Below the pieces are notes generated by a model. The model saw nothing but the letters and a program-made list of their open reading frames with translations, was not told the origin of the DNA and did not search any database. Shown piece by piece: positions 1 to 7,418 of a DNA stretch of 26,225 bases; within the stretch, counting starts at the first letter, position 1; every line of letters starts with the position of its first letter. The stretch is from Fibrobacter sp. GTDB lineage: Bacteria > Fibrobacterota > Fibrobacteria > Fibrobacterales > Fibrobacteraceae. The stretch is from contig JAAYXQ010000100.1 of the NCBI GenBank assembly GCA_012515825.1, positions 1-26,225 on the forward strand. The letters are read 5' to 3'. Both the position numbers and the translations under genes were made by a program.

Positions 1-456
1 ACAAGGATCCATAAAAGAAGAAACAGGTGTTTTTGTGGAATCGGTGTATTCATAGCCCTTTGCAAATTGAGTTTCGTAACGAACACCAGCATAAGGTTTT
101 AATTTTTCAAAAGGATTAAATTCAACTAAGCTTTCAATAAAAATCTTATCCAAAGACTTACGAGTTCCAATACTTTCAGTATAAGTTTGGCCCCAAGCAA
201 GATTCACTAAATTACGCCAATTCGCATATTTCCATTTTCCTTTCACGTCTGCATCGTATTGCAATAACCATGTATTTGTATTCACACCACCATCTTTCCA
301 ATTAGAAAAATGATTTCTTGAATACTTCACAGAGGCAACAACATCAGCACTCCAATTTTCTGGAAGAGAGCCTGTAAACATTCCTTCTGCTTGAGCAAAG
401 GAGAAGCTCGCTCCTGCAAGCAAAATAGACATGGCGAGATAAATTATTTTTTTCAT
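1..456 (-). CDS. Outer-membrane protein, DUF3078-like, C-terminus cut off by the window edge
   Basis: I translated 152 residues from an ATG at 456; the reading frame runs off the left edge, so the C-terminal part is missing. The first ~22 residues (MKKIIYLAMSILLAGASFSFA) form a clear signal peptide. What follows is rich in Trp, Asn and Tyr, with alternating hydrophobic residues typical of outer-membrane beta strands. The segment NHFSNWKDGGVNTNTW, followed by strands ending in GKW and NLAWGQTYT, resembles the DUF3078 family of outer-membrane proteins, whose function is unknown. An AAAGGA ribosome-binding site lies 10 bases before the ATG. The gene follows pdxB on the same strand after 54 bases and may be co-transcribed with it. 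The family call is from memory of its pattern and is moderate; the secreted beta-rich nature is firmer. Confidence 0.7.
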   Translation of the reverse strand, partial: MKKIIYLAMSILLAGASFSFAQAEGMFTGSLPENWSADVVASVKYSRNHFSNWKDGGVNTNTWLLQYDADVKGKWKYANWRNLVNLAWGQTYTESIGTRKSLDKIFIESLVEFNPFEKLKPYAGVRYETQFAKGYEYTDSTKTPVSSFMDPC

Positions 457-510
457 AAAAAATGATTCCTTTTGTTAGTTAACTCAAAAATAGCACAATT
501 TATTTTGAAT

Positions 511-1656
511 TCAAACGAAATGTGAATCTACACATAAATGAAAACCTAACTTTTCTAATACCCTTCGAATATTTTCTTTTTTTATTAGTGTTTTTAATTC
601 ATAAGCACGTGGTTCACGACGAACAGGATAGTTTTTTCGGAATGTTTCAAAATTATCTGGACTATGCTTTAACAATAAACTGTCTTTTCTTATATCATAT
701 GTTTTCTTGAAAATGGCTCGTAAACTCAAAAAATCATCCTCAACCAGAGGTTCTATTTCTAGAGTTTGTTTTTCTAAGTGCAAATCAAATGTTTTGAGGG
801 GTTCTATATCAAAAGCATTTCCGATTCCCCTCACCACTTGACTTGTCGCATTAGCCTTTCCATCTTGACTATATCCTGCAATATGAGGCGTTCCAATCAT
901 CACTTGATTCAAAAGAGTCTTATTCAAATTGGGTTCTTCTTCCCACACATCTAATATAGCTCCTGCAATTGTCTTTTCTTTTAAGTGATAAGACAAAGCT
1001 TGATTATCAACCACTGGCCCTCTTGAACTATTAATCAAATAGGCATGTGAAGGCATTTTTTTAAGGTGAGTATCATTAATTAGATGTTGTGTTGGATAAA
1101 GGCCTTGTTGAATAAGGGGCACATGTAAAGAGACTATATCACTTTGAGAAAGCACTTCCATTAATGACAAATAATCATTTTCTTTATCTTCATCGGCCCG
1201 TGGAGGATCACAAAGCAAGCAATGTATGCCAAGAGCTTTTGCTAATGGATAGAGACGAGAACCAATATGGCCTACCCCTACAATCCCTAATGTCGTTTCT
1301 GTGAGAGGTTTCTTTGTTTCGTAAAGAATTTCAAATATGGCCGCAAGAACATATTGGCAAACACTCAGAGCATTACAACCAGGGGCATGCATCCATTGAA
1401 TTCCCTGTTGATTTAAGTAAAGAGTATCTAGATGATCGGTGCCTATAGTAGCAGTAGCTACAAAACGAACAGGAGTTTGATTTAGTAAAGATGAATCGCA
1501 TATAGTTCTAGTCCGAACCACCAACCCCTCTGCATTTTTCAAATTCTGATTCGTTATTTCTATTCCAGGTATATAGGATACGTCAAAAAAAGGCTCCAGT
1601 ACCCCTCGAATAAAAGGAATCGCGTCATCAATCACAATATGTAAACGTCGAGACAT
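511..1656 (-). CDS. pdxB: Erythronate-4-phosphate dehydrogenase
   Basis: Cytoplasmic NAD-dependent enzyme that oxidises 4-phosphoerythronate to 2-oxo-3-hydroxy-4-phosphobutanoate in the DXP-dependent route to pyridoxal phosphate. The 381 residues match the family length. The NAD-binding Rossmann motif GIVGVGHIGSRL is at residues 124-135 and is followed by the PdxB-typical DPPRAD at 150-155. The 2-hydroxyacid dehydrogenase catalytic trio is visible: Arg212 in NSSRGPVVDN, Glu241 in DVWEEEP and His258 in GTPHIAGYS. A C-terminal region after about residue 290, containing YPVRREPRAY, fits the PdxB dimerisation domain and separates it from SerA-like relatives. The start ATG has only a weak ribosome-binding site. 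The gene is divergent from the small gene at 1691, with only 34 bases between them, so the promoters must overlap. Confidence 0.92.
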   Translation of the reverse strand: MSRRLHIVIDDAIPFIRGVLEPFFDVSYIPGIEITNQNLKNAEGLVVRTRTICDSSLLNQTPVRFVATATIGTDHLDTLYLNQQGIQWMHAPGCNALSVCQYVLAAIFEILYETKKPLTETTLGIVGVGHIGSRLYPLAKALGIHCLLCDPPRADEDKENDYLSLMEVLSQSDIVSLHVPLIQQGLYPTQHLINDTHLKKMPSHAYLINSSRGPVVDNQALSYHLKEKTIAGAILDVWEEEPNLNKTLLNQVMIGTPHIAGYSQDGKANATSQVVRGIGNAFDIEPLKTFDLHLEKQTLEIEPLVEDDFLSLRAIFKKTYDIRKDSLLLKHSPDNFETFRKNYPVRREPRAYELKTLIKKENIRRVLEKLGFHLCVDSHFV

Positions 1657-1690
1657 GATCAGAATATAGTCTTTCTATAATTGTTTGCAA

Positions 1691-2209
1691 ATGAAGGTGT
1701 TATTTTATTTAATTTTCTTATTTATTGGCTTTTCTTTTGCCACAGAAAAAGCCCCTACTAGCAAGTGGACTCCAGAAATAGGTATTTCAATTGGTTCTCC
1801 AGCTCCATTATTTTTAAGTGTCGGCCTTCATTATCAGTTCTTAAATAAAGTTGGGGCCTTTATCCGAACTGAAGGATTAGGTTCTCACACAAGAAAAAAT
1901 GATTACTGGTGTGGAGCGAGAGGGGCTATTGGTTTTTCTTTATTTCGAGATCAACCGTTCTTTTTAGAATCAGGTGTTAGCGTCGGTTACTTTTACGCAC
2001 GTGCCCCAAACCGAATTCAGCAAATATTTAACGAAATTAATCAAGGCTACTATTTTTATGAATACGACTGGAAAGAGTTTTACGATGTTTCAATCATGAT
2101 TGGGGTTCATCTTTGGGGTATTCATGTCCGAACAGAACTACCCCTCGTGGATCAAGGTAATACTTCCTACTCTCTTTTATGGAGAGTAGGCTATCTCTGG
2201 TCTTTTTAA
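1691..2209 (+). CDS. Small secreted protein, probable outer-membrane beta-barrel
   Basis: I do not recognise a family. The 172 residues begin with a signal peptide (MKVLFYLIFLFIGFSFA), followed by strands with alternating small/hydrophobic and aromatic residues (for example SVGLHYQFLNKVGAFIR and LLWRVGYLWSF). It ends in Phe, as integral outer-membrane barrels do. An eight-stranded OmpA/OmpX-like barrel of unknown role is the best guess. I placed the start at the ATG at 1691 because it opens the signal peptide directly; a TTG two codons upstream is possible, and neither has a good Shine-Dalgarno. It faces trpS tail to tail with only 10 bases between them and no visible terminator. Confidence 0.6.
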   Translation: MKVLFYLIFLFIGFSFATEKAPTSKWTPEIGISIGSPAPLFLSVGLHYQFLNKVGAFIRTEGLGSHTRKNDYWCGARGAIGFSLFRDQPFFLESGVSVGYFYARAPNRIQQIFNEINQGYYFYEYDWKEFYDVSIMIGVHLWGIHVRTELPLVDQGNTSYSLLWRVGYLWSF

Positions 2210-2219
2210 AAATGATCGA

Positions 2220-3212
2220 CTAAAAGAAGCCTAAGACGTCTCTGACTCGAGACATGGTTTCCTTAGAACGCACCCTTGCCTTTTCCGCTCCATAAGCAAG
2301 AATTTTATCTATTTCCTCAGTATGAGAAAGCAGATAAAAATAGCGGTCACGCGATGGGCCTAAATGTTCTTCTAATACCGCTTGTAACTCTGCTTTGGCA
2401 TGTCCCCAACCCAAACCGCCAGCACGATAACGTTCTGCAAGAACGCTCACTTGTTCTGGAGAAGCAAACAATTTATACAAAGCAAAAACATTACAAGTAT
2501 CTGGATCTTTAGGCTCTTCTATTGTCTGAGCATTAGTGACAATCTTTCCTATTTTTTTCTTTAGGGTTTTTGAATCCAAAAAAATCTCAATCGTATTGTC
2601 ATAAGATTTACTCATCTTGCGGCCATCTAAACCAGGAATCACATCTGTTGTTTCTTGTATTAGTGGTTCTGGGACAGTGAGTATTTCTCCATATTTTTTA
2701 TTAAAACGAATAGCGATATCTCGAGCGAATTCGACATGCTGTTTCTGATCTTTTCCAACAGGAACGACATTTGCGTTAAACATTAAAATGTCTGCATCCA
2801 TTAAACATGGGTAGCAATAAAGCCCCATATTTACATTGCTATCTGAGTCTTCCCCTAGAGCTAGGTTTTTAGCCACTTTATCTTTATAGGCGTGAGCTCG
2901 ATTCATAAAGCCTTTTGGCGTAAAACAGCTTAAGGCCCAACTGAGTTCAAAAATTTCTGGAATGTCACTTTGTTTATAGAAAAGGCCTTCTTCTGGATTC
3001 AAACCTAAAGCAAGCCAAGTCGCAGCGACTTTATAAATATTTTCGCGCATGGTAGTGCCGTCTTGCACTGTCGTTAAAGCATGATAGTCAGCAATAAAGT
3101 AGACGGTCTCATAATTTTTCACTAAATCGAGAGCTGGACGTATGGCGCCCAAATAATTACCAAGATGAGGAGTGCCCGTAGGCTTAATACCAGTTAAAGA
3201 AATAGGTTTCAT
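2220..3212 (-). CDS. trpS: Tryptophan--tRNA ligase
   Basis: Class Ic aminoacyl-tRNA synthetase that charges tRNA-Trp using ATP in the cytoplasm. The 330 residues are the normal bacterial size. The HIGH-type signature is GTPHLGNY at residues 13-20 and the KMSKS loop is GRKMSKSYDNT starting at residue 197. Other conserved blocks are FIADYHALTT (residues 39-48), the tryptophan-pocket segment MGLYCYPCLMDADIL (129-143) and GKDQKQHVEFARDIA (153-167). The start ATG is preceded by an AT-rich stretch without a clear ribosome-binding site. It is divergent from the RNase D gene across 72 bases, which must hold both promoters. No tryptophan leader peptide or T-box is visible upstream. Confidence 0.96.
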   Translation of the reverse strand: MKPISLTGIKPTGTPHLGNYLGAIRPALDLVKNYETVYFIADYHALTTVQDGTTMRENIYKVAATWLALGLNPEEGLFYKQSDIPEIFELSWALSCFTPKGFMNRAHAYKDKVAKNLALGEDSDSNVNMGLYCYPCLMDADILMFNANVVPVGKDQKQHVEFARDIAIRFNKKYGEILTVPEPLIQETTDVIPGLDGRKMSKSYDNTIEIFLDSKTLKKKIGKIVTNAQTIEEPKDPDTCNVFALYKLFASPEQVSVLAERYRAGGLGWGHAKAELQAVLEEHLGPSRDRYFYLLSHTEEIDKILAYGAEKARVRSKETMSRVRDVLGFF

Positions 3213-3284
3213 AATACAAATTTAATATTTGAAGCACCTTCTCTGTTTTGAGATAACAAGTTTTTTACTAGATTCTTTGCTATT

Positions 3285-4415
3285 GTGAGTTCTGAACACC
3301 AATACACATTAGTCGATAACGACTCTTCTCTGCAATCCCTTTTGCAAGAACTTGAGTTTTATGATATGGCAGCAGTCGATACCGAAGCAGATCCTATGTT
3401 TCATTATGCTGTAAGTCTTTGCTTAATTCAAATTACAATTGGAGACACCCACTGGCTTGTCGATCCATTAGCAGGCATTGATCTTTCGCCCATTTTTAAA
3501 ACGAAAGCCATGCAGAACATTATTCTTCATGGTGCCGATTATGACTTAAGGCTCTTATGGCAGAGGTATCACTATTCTCCAAGGTCCGTTTTTGATACAA
3601 TGCTTGCCGCCAAATTTGTGGGTGAAGAAAAGCTTGGATTAGCAGACCTTGTTTATAAATACTTCCAGCAGTCTCTCGAAAAAGGGAATCAAAAAGCCGA
3701 TTGGACAAAACGTCCTTTACCAGAAGACATGTGCTGCTACGCCATGCATGATACAACTTATTTGCATGAGCTTTGTGCTCTTCTCGGAGAACAATTACTT
3801 GAAAAAAAACGTTTTTCCTGGCTTACTGAAACGTGTTCTGAATTAATTGAACATGCTAAAATAAAAGCTCCTCTCAAAAAAGACCCCTGGCGAATGAATG
3901 GTTCTAGCCGTCTTTCGGCCAAAAGTCTGAACATATTAAAACACCTCTGGGAATGGCGAGAAAAAGAAGCTGAAGAGATGGATCGCCCTCCCTATAAGGT
4001 ACTTTCTCCAGACCTTATGTTTATGATCGTAAAACAGCTTTCCTCTCTTTCTACTTTTGATGCAGAAGCTCTGCCAAAACTGCCTAGAAACTTTAGTGGA
4101 AAACGCATAGAAAGTTTTTATGCGATGTTAAAGAACGCTTTTCAAGAACCCGTTGAAAATTGGCCTGAGGTTTACTCAAGACCTGCTCCGCCTTTAATTC
4201 CTCCAAACGCAGAATTACTTGAATTTCTAAAAAGCTGGCGTGATGAAAAAGCATCATCACTGAGTATTGACCCCTCGATGCTCGCCAATCGAATTCAACT
4301 CATTGCTTTAGCCACTCCAGGAACAACCTCTTGGGAAGAGCGATTTGATAATGCTCATTTTATGGTTTGGCAAAAAAATATTTGGATTGATATTCTTCAA
4401 CAAAACCTGAATTAA
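3285..4415 (+). CDS. rnd: Ribonuclease D
   Basis: 3'-5' exoribonuclease of the DEDD superfamily that trims tRNA 3' ends in the cytoplasm. Its 376 residues are essentially the length of E. coli RNase D. Exo motif I is DTEADP (Asp32, Glu34), motif II is ILHGADYDLRLL, and motif III is YAMHDTTYL, giving the two metal-binding aspartate/glutamate sets plus the motif III tyrosine. After residue ~195 there is an HRDC domain (WRMNGSSRLSAKSLNILKHL through RPPYKVLSPDLMFMIV). The C-terminal part is helical. The start is a GTG at 3285 with a poor ribosome-binding site; the next ATG would cut into motif I, so the GTG is preferred. It is the first gene of a plus-strand run continuing into tatA after 13 bases. 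Confidence 0.92.
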   Translation: MSSEHQYTLVDNDSSLQSLLQELEFYDMAAVDTEADPMFHYAVSLCLIQITIGDTHWLVDPLAGIDLSPIFKTKAMQNIILHGADYDLRLLWQRYHYSPRSVFDTMLAAKFVGEEKLGLADLVYKYFQQSLEKGNQKADWTKRPLPEDMCCYAMHDTTYLHELCALLGEQLLEKKRFSWLTETCSELIEHAKIKAPLKKDPWRMNGSSRLSAKSLNILKHLWEWREKEAEEMDRPPYKVLSPDLMFMIVKQLSSLSTFDAEALPKLPRNFSGKRIESFYAMLKNAFQEPVENWPEVYSRPAPPLIPPNAELLEFLKSWRDEKASSLSIDPSMLANRIQLIALATPGTTSWEERFDNAHFMVWQKNIWIDILQQNLN

Positions 4416-4428
4416 ACTAGGAGTCACT

Positions 4429-4623
4429 ATGTTCAGAAATATCGGCCTACCAGAAATACTGCTTTTAGTGCTATTATTCATTGTGGTTTTCGGTTCGAAG
4501 CGAATCCCAGATATTGCAGAAAGTATAGGCAAGGCTTTAAAAAAATTCAGAAAAGCTTCTCAAGAAACAGAAAACGATTCCGATTCTCAGAAGTCTGAAA
4601 AAGAAGATGACGAGTCTAAATGA
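4429..4623 (+). CDS. tatA: Sec-independent translocase subunit TatA
   Basis: A 64-residue single-span inner-membrane protein that oligomerises to form the passage for folded, twin-arginine-tagged proteins. The N-terminal membrane helix (about residues 6-21, LPEILLLVLLFIVVFG) runs into the diagnostic FG hinge and an amphipathic helix (KRIPDIAESIGKALKKFRKA). The tail is highly charged, as in other TatA proteins. A strong AGGAG lies 6 bases before the ATG. The 3' end overlaps tatC by 17 bases, pointing to translational coupling. TatA versus TatE cannot be separated by sequence; the operon context supports TatA. Confidence 0.93.
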   Translation: MFRNIGLPEILLLVLLFIVVFGSKRIPDIAESIGKALKKFRKASQETENDSDSQKSEKEDDESK

Positions 4624-5323
4624 TGAAATGCCGATCCTAAAGCATTTTCAGGAGCTTCGTTCTAGGCTCTTAATTTGCCTTGTTTTTTTTATTATCTGCT
4701 TTCTAATCTCCTTTTATTTTTCTCATCTAATCTGGTTTTTATTATCTCTTCCAATTAAAGAAATTTCTCGTTTAGAGCTCATTAATTTAGCCCCCGCAGA
4801 AGCACTTGAAGTGGATTTTAAAATGTCTTCTATTGCCGCCTTTATTTTAGCAGCCCCCATTTGCTTTTATCAATTTTACGCTTTTTGTGCAGAAGCCCTC
4901 TACCCTACAGAAAAAAGAATCATTATTACTCTCACCCTTACTTCTACCCTCTGTTTTTTAATTGGCGTCTCCTTTGCCTTTTTTACAGTTCTTCCTCTTC
5001 TATTTCATTTCCTAGCTGAATACAACGCTGAAGCAAAGGCTCTCTGGTCTCAAAATGCCTACATCTCATTTTTAATTCGTCTTGAACTCGCTTTTGGAAT
5101 CATTTTTCAGATGCCTGTCATTGCGGCCTTTTTATCTTACTTTAAGATCATTAAATCCAATTTTTTTATTCAACATTTCCGAATCGCCATTTTTGTTTTA
5201 GCCTTCATCTCCGCTCTAATCACCCCTCCTGATTTACTCTCCATGATTTTTATGATGGGACCAATGCTACTTCTCTATTTAATTACGATTATCGTAAATC
5301 GTATATTTGGAAAGGGGGCCTAA
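4607..5323 (+). CDS. tatC: Sec-independent translocase subunit TatC
   Basis: Six-span inner-membrane core of the Tat translocase that binds twin-arginine signal peptides. The 238 residues include the N-terminal HFQELRSRL motif, the first periplasmic loop, and the FYAFCAEALYPTEKR segment carrying Glu102 (equivalent of E. coli Glu103 by motif). The late motif FGIIFQMPV has Gln168 where E. coli and many others have Glu. The start at 4607 overlaps tatA; an in-frame ATG at 4628 would still keep the ELR motif, so the first seven residues are uncertain. The stop codon overlaps the next start by one base (TAATG). Gene order is tatA-tatC-tatB-like. Confidence 0.93.
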   Translation: MTSLNDEMPILKHFQELRSRLLICLVFFIICFLISFYFSHLIWFLLSLPIKEISRLELINLAPAEALEVDFKMSSIAAFILAAPICFYQFYAFCAEALYPTEKRIIITLTLTSTLCFLIGVSFAFFTVLPLLFHFLAEYNAEAKALWSQNAYISFLIRLELAFGIIFQMPVIAAFLSYFKIIKSNFFIQHFRIAIFVLAFISALITPPDLLSMIFMMGPMLLLYLITIIVNRIFGKGA

Positions 5324-6012
5324 TGGATTTAGGAATTGGCTTTTCAGAGTTTTTGCTACTTGCAATTCTTGCATTACTATTCTTAAAACCAGATCAAATG
5401 GTTTATACATTAAAGAAATGGAAAACATTAAAAGGGAAATATTTTAAATTAAAATATGACATCGAAGATCACTTCAGCGCAGCCCTCCAAAAAGGAACTC
5501 ACTCCATGAAAACGGAACAATCTCGATGGATCATTAATGAAACGCTCAAGTTAGAAGCTTTTCAAAAAGCAAATATCATTGCCGCCTTTTTTCCTTTGCC
5601 AAACGAACCACAAATCGAGCCTTTATTAAAAGAAATTATGGCAATGAAAACACTTCTATTGCCTCGCGTTTCAAGCGAAACCGAGATGGATTTTGTAATG
5701 ATTTCTGATTTAGAAAAAGACCTAGTCAAAGGGGCTTTTGGCATTTTAGAACCCGCCTCAAATCTCTCTCCTTGGAATAAATCCATTGATTTATTCATTG
5801 TCCCTGGCGTTCGTTTTTCAAGAGATGGCGGTCGAATAGGACACGGGAAAGGCTATTACGATCGGTTTTTATCAAAATACCCTCACGCCTATAAAATTGG
5901 CGTCTGTTTTTCCTCACAAATAGAAAATAAACCTCTTTCATTACAGCCACATGACGTCAAGATGAACTATATTGTGGCTCCGGATAATTCAACAAAGGAT
6001 CTCTTTATATGA
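5323..6012 (+). CDS. TatB-like membrane segment fused to 5-formyltetrahydrofolate cyclo-ligase
   Basis: This 229-residue reading frame has two parts. Residues 1-50 look like TatA/TatB: GIGFSEFLLLAILALLFLKP is a membrane helix with a TatB-type start, followed by a basic amphipathic helix. Residues from about 65 onward are 5-formyl-THF cyclo-ligase (MTHFS), the ATP-dependent enzyme that returns 5-formyl-THF to 5,10-methenyl-THF. Support is AAFFPLPNEPQIEPLL, LLPRVSS, GAFGILEP, DLFIVPGVRFSRDGGRIGHG, the GKGYYDRFL nucleotide loop, and LQPHDVKMNYIV. No stop separates them. An internal ATG at 5506 (Met62) has AAAGGA 9 bases before it, so a free soluble enzyme may also be made from the same frame. 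The position after tatC says that the N-terminal part acts as TatB. The domain calls are firm; whether the working product is a fusion, two products or both is open. Confidence 0.85.
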   Translation: MDLGIGFSEFLLLAILALLFLKPDQMVYTLKKWKTLKGKYFKLKYDIEDHFSAALQKGTHSMKTEQSRWIINETLKLEAFQKANIIAAFFPLPNEPQIEPLLKEIMAMKTLLLPRVSSETEMDFVMISDLEKDLVKGAFGILEPASNLSPWNKSIDLFIVPGVRFSRDGGRIGHGKGYYDRFLSKYPHAYKIGVCFSSQIENKPLSLQPHDVKMNYIVAPDNSTKDLFI

Positions 6013-6881
6013 ACTTCAAAGAAAACCCTTCTTCTTTTGGACGATCAGCTCATTTTAGAAATACAGCCCCTAGAGATTCGATTATGCGTCGCCCTAGAGC
6101 AGAAGATGTTTCTATCGCGATGAGTGATGCAGAAACAGCTCCTCAAGTTGCTGTTGGTGGCATGAAAGAAGTGGAAGAATTAATTACTAAAGAGCCTTAT
6201 AAAGTACATCGCGTTTTATTTTTACATCAATCTAAAAACCCACGTTTATATACTTTGCAAAAAATGGCTCGAAAGAACCACATTCATGTACAGCAAGTAG
6301 AAGCACGTATTTTAGATTCTTATGCTCGTCCTAATCAAGGGATTGTAGCCTTATGTAATGAAAAGTCCTTACTCGCTTGGGAAGATATCGCTGAAGAATT
6401 CATTCAAGCAAAAGAAAAAGACGTCCAAAAAATTATTGCTGTAGGCACCAATATTGAAGACCCTAGAAACTTAGGAGCTTGCATTCGTTCATCGCTCGCT
6501 CTCGGTGTAGATTTGCTTTTAATTCCAGCAAAAGGCATGTGTGGAATTACTCCTACTGTCGCCCGTACATCTGCAGGCGCCCTAGAAAAGCTTCGCATCT
6601 GTAGACCTAATAATTTAGAGGGAGTGATTGCACAGTTAAAAGAAGCGGGGTATCAAATCGTTGGTCTTGATGCCGCTACAGACATTAATCTTGCTGGATT
6701 TGATTTTGAAAAGCAAATTGTAATTGCTGTTGGAGGAGAAGACCAAGGCTTACCTCCATTTATTCGAAAACAATGTGATGCGATTGTCCGAATCCCTATG
6801 ATGCCAGATGCCCATTCCTACAATGCGTCTGTAGCTCTTTCTCTTGGGCTATACGAAATTTCAAGAACAAGAATTAAATAA
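6009..6881 (+). CDS. SpoU/TrmH-family rRNA 2'-O-methyltransferase (RlmB-like)
   Basis: SPOUT-class, knotted-fold RNA ribose methyltransferase using S-adenosylmethionine, probably acting on 23S rRNA. After an N-terminal region of ~50 residues, a substrate-binding L30e-like part (residues ~50-120, ending YARPNQGIVAL) precedes the catalytic domain. The three SPOUT motifs are visible: motif 1 NIEDPRNLGACIRSS (148-162, Asn148 and Arg160), motif 2 AVGGEDQGLP (240-249), and motif 3 IPMMPDAHSYNASVALSLGLYE (262-283). In motif 3 the usual SLNVS is SYNAS; the Asn is kept. The start overlaps the previous stop by four bases (ATGA), so it is coupled to the TatB/cyclo-ligase gene. RlmB and TrmH cannot be separated surely without a tree. 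Confidence 0.85.
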   Translation: MNFKENPSSFGRSAHFRNTAPRDSIMRRPRAEDVSIAMSDAETAPQVAVGGMKEVEELITKEPYKVHRVLFLHQSKNPRLYTLQKMARKNHIHVQQVEARILDSYARPNQGIVALCNEKSLLAWEDIAEEFIQAKEKDVQKIIAVGTNIEDPRNLGACIRSSLALGVDLLLIPAKGMCGITPTVARTSAGALEKLRICRPNNLEGVIAQLKEAGYQIVGLDAATDINLAGFDFEKQIVIAVGGEDQGLPPFIRKQCDAIVRIPMMPDAHSYNASVALSLGLYEISRTRIK

Positions 6882-6894
6882 CATGAAGAAATGA

Positions 6895-7407
6895 TTAACG
6901 AGAATTCAAATAGTCTAAAACTTTTTGAGTTAAATCGTTTTCATTTTTCCAGAAAAGAACAGCGCCTGTCGCACGATCCACAACCATGTCATAGCCCTCT
7001 TGAAGAGCTATTTCATTGACTGCTTTTCGTATGAGTTGAATAATAGGGGCACTGACTTTTTCATTTTCAGAAATCAATTCACCTGTACGGCCATAAACTT
7101 TAGAAATAAAGTCTTTAAGCTCAGTATCTTTTTTTGCATAATCGGCTTCAAGCTCTCGTTTTTTCTCATCGGAGAGCATTAAAGATTGCTTATCTAAGCG
7201 TTCTTTAATAGATGCTAATTCTTTTTGCAAAAGGTTTGCTTGCTGTTCCCATTTGGCCACCTGACGATCAAACTCTTCTTGTGCTTTTCGAGTTCCTTTA
7301 TAGCCATCAAAAATCAATTTTGAATCCACATGAGCAATCCGTAAGCCATCTTCAGCAAAAGACGTCATGGTTAATAGTAATAAAATTGCAAATAAATGAC
7401 GCCACAT
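6895..7407 (-). CDS. OmpH/Skp-family periplasmic chaperone
   Basis: Periplasmic chaperone that holds unfolded outer-membrane proteins on the way to the Bam complex. The 170 residues begin with a signal peptide (to about residue 18, LLLLTMTSFA), then the family's IAHVDSKLIFDGYKG strand-turn. A long charged coiled-coil follows (about 40-115) with many Lys/Glu/Gln, and the C-terminal family pattern INEIA-like NEIALQEGYDMVVDR. The ribosome-binding site AAGGAG is 5-6 bases before the ATG. It lies 11 bases downstream of bamA, the usual bamA-skp arrangement, so both are expected on one transcript. It converges on the methyltransferase gene with a 13-base gap and no clear terminator. Confidence 0.88.
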   Translation of the reverse strand: MWRHLFAILLLLTMTSFAEDGLRIAHVDSKLIFDGYKGTRKAQEEFDRQVAKWEQQANLLQKELASIKERLDKQSLMLSDEKKRELEADYAKKDTELKDFISKVYGRTGELISENEKVSAPIIQLIRKAVNEIALQEGYDMVVDRATGAVLFWKNENDLTQKVLDYLNSR

Positions 7408-7418
7408 AAGTACTCCTT

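Noticed and set aside
3217..3231. CAAAT-(5)-ATTTG palindrome before trpS
   Set aside because: Short and all A/T; common by chance in this composition.
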